Below, in pieces: positions 13,567 through 15,873 of a stretch of 15,873 nucleotides of DNA. This stretch comes from an uncultured Moraxella sp. (lineage in GTDB: Bacteria > Pseudomonadota > Gammaproteobacteria > Pseudomonadales > Moraxellaceae), in contig CALTTE010000044.1 of assembly GCA_943908405.1 (NCBI GenBank), positions 1 through 15,873 on the forward strand, read 5' to 3'. Each line of letters begins with the position of its first letter. Within the stretch, counting starts at the first letter, position 1. The notes beneath the pieces were generated by a model that made no database searches, was not told the origin of the DNA, and saw nothing but the letters and a program-made list of their open reading frames with translations. The translations under genes and the position numbers were made by a program.

Positions 13567-13596
13567 AACAATGCTTTAATTAACAATGCTTTAATT
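13567..13596. repeat. Exact 15-bp tandem duplication between kdsC and lptC
   Basis: AACAATGCTTTAATT occurs at 13567-13581 and exactly again at 13582-13596, with a third start (AACCATG) after it. It lies in the 110-bp gap inside the kds-lpt operon. Confidence 0.88.
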
Positions 13597-13617
13597 AACC
13601 ATGTTTAGCATTGCCAT

Positions 13618-14160
13618 TCAAATCACGATTGGGCGTTGGGTGATGCCATATTGTTTTAATAAGTCATCATAATGCCCTTGTGCCTTTAAAATCATCATAC
13701 ACACCTCACGCACTGCCCCTTGTCCACCAGCATTGTTTGGGATAAAATCGGCCATTTGTCTGGCTTCAATACAGCCATTTAAGACACTAATACCAAGCCC
13801 TGCTTGGCTGATAGCGGCAACATCAATCAAATCATCGCCCATATAAGCACAATTGGCTAAATCAAGCCCAAGATGATTGGCTAAATGGTTCAGTGCGGTT
13901 AATTTGTCGTCTTGACCTTGGATAACGTGGCGAATGCCCAGTTCTTTGGCACGGCGTTCTACCATTGGGCTATTTCTGCCAGTGATGAGTGCTACGTCCA
14001 CACCAAAACGCAATAAGGCTTGAATACCAAGTCCATCGGGCACATAAAAGGTTTTGCCCTCCACCCCTTGGCTGTCATAAATCAGGCTACCGTCGGTCAA
14101 AACGCCATCAACGTCCAAGGCGAGTAATTTAATGGTTTGGGCTTTGGTGATATAAGTCAT
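13618..14160 (-). CDS. kdsC: 3-deoxy-D-manno-octulosonate 8-phosphate phosphatase KdsC
   Basis: KdsC removes phosphate from Kdo-8-phosphate to give Kdo, the sugar joining lipid A to core. It is a HAD-superfamily C0 enzyme with motif I LALDVDGVLTDG (nucleophile Asp16, acid Asp18), motif II ITGRNS, a lysine region GQDDKLTAL and motif III YMGDDLID. The family C-terminal GGQGAVREVC is also present. At 180 residues it is close to E. coli KdsC (188). The frame extends to a TTG at 14172, but the ATG at 14160 gives the expected N-terminus MTYITKAQTIK and follows a GAGA ribosome site about seven bases upstream. It lies 75 bp after kdsD in the same operon. Confidence 0.96.
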   Translation of the reverse strand: MTYITKAQTIKLLALDVDGVLTDGSLIYDSQGVEGKTFYVPDGLGIQALLRFGVDVALITGRNSPMVERRAKELGIRHVIQGQDDKLTALNHLANHLGLDLANCAYMGDDLIDVAAISQAGLGISVLNGCIEARQMADFIPNNAGGQGAVREVCMMILKAQGHYDDLLKQYGITQRPIVI

Positions 14161-14235
14161 TGGTTGTCTCAATGGAAAATGTTGTCTCGGTGAAAGAAAT
14201 GGATAATGCCAGTGTCAATGCGGACAATGAGCAAG

Positions 14236-15270
14236 TTAAAAAATTTTGGCAGCAGCCAAATGGTGCAAACTAATCACCCCTACCAAATGGGCGGTAGGTG
14301 GATTGTTTGCTAAATTTTGATTGACTGGCTGATTGTTTGCTGGGTTTTTAGTGTCCAAAACAAGCAAATGATTGATTTGTTGCTGACGCATTTGGGCAAG
14401 TGCATCGGTGGCTTTGCAGCTTGGGTTAATGGTTTTGGGATTTTTGGTCATAATAGTGCCAATACGCACCGACAAATCACTGTGGTGGGCAAGATAACGG
14501 CGTAAATCGCCATCGGTAAAAATACCAACCACCGCTTCATTATCCATCACGATGGCAAGCCCAAGCCGTCCACTGGTCATCGTAACCAAAACATCATAAA
14601 GCGGTGTTTGTGCAAGCACGCAAGGCAGATTTTGGGTTTGCATTAAATCACTGACGCTTGTTAATAATTGTCGTCCTAATGCCCCTGCAGGGTGGCTAAG
14701 GGCAAAATCGCCTTTGGTAAATCCACGAGCGTAAACCAATGCCACCGCCAAAGCATCGCCAAGTGCCAAGGTGGCGGTGGTGCTGGAGGTTGGGGCAAGT
14801 CCAAGTGGGCAAGCTTCATCACTATCGCCAAGGGTGAGAACAATGTCGGCGGCGGTGGGTAGGCTACCAAATTTTGAGCGGCTGATACTAATCAGCGGAA
14901 TATTTAGGCGTTTGATGACCGGTAAAAGCGTACAAATTTCATTAGATTCGCCCGAATTTGAGATGGCAATTAATACATCATTGGCAACCAACATACCCAA
15001 GTCGCCGTGTCCTGCTTCGGCAGGGTGCATAAAAAAAGACGGTGTGCCCGTGCTGGCAAAAGTTGCCGATATTTTGCGTCCGATATGCCCAGATTTGCCC
15101 ATACCAGTTACTACAACACGCCCTTGACAGTGTAAAATGGCATTACAAGCACGACTAAAATTGTCATCAAGGGCAGCAATTAAGGCGTCAAGGGCATTTT
15201 TTTCGGTGTGAATGGTGGTTTTGGCAAGTCCAATAAAATCACAAGAAACTTGTTTGCTGGGTGTGTCCAT
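14236..15270 (-). CDS. kdsD: D-arabinose 5-phosphate isomerase KdsD
   Basis: KdsD converts ribulose 5-phosphate to arabinose 5-phosphate, the first step toward Kdo. Its SIS domain (about 40-180) has GMGKSGHIGRK and HPAEAGHGDLGM, and the proposed catalytic residues fall at the same numbers as in E. coli: Lys59, Glu111, Glu152 and His193. Two CBS domains follow (about 205-344). At 344 residues it is about 16 longer than E. coli KdsD (328). The excess lies within the second CBS domain, where LLVLDT and LVGVISLHHL are separated by an Asn/Pro/Gln-rich insert containing ANNQPVNQNLANNP. A 30-bp period in the DNA shows that part of the insert arose by duplication. The start has no clear ribosome site. 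It is the first gene of the operon in this window. Confidence 0.97.
   Translation of the reverse strand: MDTPSKQVSCDFIGLAKTTIHTEKNALDALIAALDDNFSRACNAILHCQGRVVVTGMGKSGHIGRKISATFASTGTPSFFMHPAEAGHGDLGMLVANDVLIAISNSGESNEICTLLPVIKRLNIPLISISRSKFGSLPTAADIVLTLGDSDEACPLGLAPTSSTTATLALGDALAVALVYARGFTKGDFALSHPAGALGRQLLTSVSDLMQTQNLPCVLAQTPLYDVLVTMTSGRLGLAIVMDNEAVVGIFTDGDLRRYLAHHSDLSVRIGTIMTKNPKTINPSCKATDALAQMRQQQINHLLVLDTKNPANNQPVNQNLANNPPTAHLVGVISLHHLAAAKIF
14301..14341. repeat. 30-bp-period duplication inside kdsD
   Basis: GATTGTTTGCT occurs at 14301-14311 and 14331-14341, and the flanking bases are also similar. The 30-bp period keeps the frame and adds ten residues (ANN repeated ten residues apart). 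Confidence 0.65.
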
Positions 15271-15291
15271 AAGCGAATATGTCTATAATAC

Positions 15292-15376
15292 ATTAAACAA
15301 ATAATTAAATATATTAAACAAATAATAAGTTTAAATAAAATCTTAACAGAGCTATCAATCTTAACAGAGCTATCAA
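15292..15376. repeat. 21-bp-period and exact 18-bp tandem duplications in kdsD upstream region
   Basis: ATTAAACAAATAAT recurs with a 21-bp period (15292, 15313). TCTTAACAGAGCTATCAA occurs at 15341-15358 and exactly again at 15359-15376. Both lie where the kdsD promoter should be. Confidence 0.88.
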
Positions 15377-15445
15377 TAAGTTTTAAGTGTAGCATAAATT
15401 GTTGTATCAATGCTTGTCAATGTGCAAAAAATCGTTAATTGACTT

Positions 15446-15473
15446 AATGTTTTTGTTTGAATGTTTTTGTTTG
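15446..15473. repeat. Exact 14-bp tandem duplication
   Basis: AATGTTTTTGTTTG occurs at 15446-15459 and exactly again at 15460-15473. Confidence 0.88.
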
Positions 15474-15811
15474 GGCTATTGTGATGTTGGTTTTGATACA
15501 GCATTGATGATTAAGTATTTGATGGGCTTTTGGTACTGGTAAGTTTATCAAATGACTGTAAGGCTGACAAACAGAGGCTAGTAAAAAATGGTGGAATAAA
15601 TCGGTGTTGATATTTGGTGCTACTGATACTTGGCATTGGTGTTGATTGCTTTGATAGCTTGCTTGATGCGATATGCTGATGGCTGATTTAAGGGCTTATT
15701 ATGGTCAAATTGGATTAACTAAATAACATCAAGTTAAAGGCAAGCGTTAAGCACATTTGTATTATTAAGCATCTGTATTTAAAAATTCAAAGAATAAATG
15801 AGCTATAAAAT

Positions 15812-15848
15812 AAAAACCCCTTATCGCCATCAATAGCGGATAAGGGGT
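15812..15848 (-). terminator. Rho-independent terminator after the tRNA
   Basis: ACCCCTTATC (15816-15825) pairs exactly with GATAAGGGGT (15839-15848) around a 13-base loop that can pair further (GC/GC). On the - strand the stem is followed by TTTTT from the A run at 15812-15816, then TTTTA. It therefore ends the transcript entering from the right, whose last seen gene is the tRNA six bases away. Confidence 0.85.
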
Positions 15849-15854
15849 AAAATA

Positions 15855-15873
15855 TGGCTCCCCAACCTGGGCT
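15855..15873 (-). tRNA. 3' end of a tRNA, probably tRNA-Asn (partial)
   Basis: Read on the - strand the last 19 bases are AGCCCAGGTTGGGGAGCCA. They fit the end of the T loop, the 3' side of the T stem (CCAGG), the 3' acceptor strand (TTGGGGA), discriminator G and an encoded CCA. The implied 5' acceptor strand TCCCCAA together with discriminator G suits tRNA-Asn (E. coli tRNA-Asn starts TCCTCTG and ends AGCCA), but the anticodon lies outside the window. A terminator follows six bases later, which supports a real RNA gene. Confidence 0.7.

Larger units (their letters stand above)
15271..15815. other. Spacer of about 545 bp upstream of kdsD
   Basis: I see no gene in this stretch, which runs from the kdsD start to the terminator at 15816. 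The part near kdsD is very AT-rich and should hold the kds-lpt promoter; a TATTAT on the - strand (15284-15289) is a possible -10 box, giving a very short leader, but I found no good -35. Three tandem duplications occur (15292-15330, 15341-15376, 15446-15473). The rest has no recognisable signal. Confidence 0.5.

Noticed and set aside
14172..14273. A 33-codon + strand frame (MENVVSVKEMDN...) in the kdsD-kdsC gap, antisense to kdsD end
   Set aside because: It is short, has no ribosome site, and is antisense to a real gene end. It is most likely chance.

Overview
The window looks like a chromosomal segment of a Moraxella-like gammaproteobacterium (family Moraxellaceae). This is an inference from AT-rich spacers, Moraxellaceae-type housekeeping proteins, and the co-occurrence of carA/carB/greA with an aerobic MesD/MesX methionine synthase pair. 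I see no prophage, transposase, CRISPR array or rRNA.

Layout. The first ~11.2 kb is read on the + strand. A long terminator- or attenuator-like hairpin (19-94) precedes carA, which overlaps an ICMT-family membrane protein gene by one base. Next come a secreted lipocalin, carB, mesX (DUF1852), mesD (core methionine synthase), a flavin reductase gene, greA with a GraL-like leader, and a small secreted protein. From 11.57 kb the genes run on the - strand: kdsD-kdsC-lptC-lptA-lptB in transcription order, the Kdo and LPS-transport operon. The right edge holds a strong - strand terminator and the last 19 bases of a tRNA, probably tRNA-Asn.

How the genes fit together. CarA and CarB together make carbamoyl phosphate for pyrimidines and arginine, although two unrelated genes separate them here. 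MesD is a short, zinc-dependent methionine synthase without the folate-binding half of MetE. The family is known to need oxygen and MesX (DUF1852) instead of methyl-folate or B12. A flavin reductase gene 5 bp behind mesD suggests a reduced-flavin supply for this unexplained chemistry, and an exact MetR-type box lies upstream of mesX. This three-gene module, sitting between carB and greA, is the most interesting system in the window. KdsD and KdsC make Kdo precursors, and LptC, LptA and LptB are parts of the LPS export bridge.

The most pervasive non-coding pattern is that nearly every long spacer carries short tandem duplications (units of 9-21 bp), including a degenerate array of about nine units downstream of carB. 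The same kind of event seems to have added about ten residues inside KdsD.
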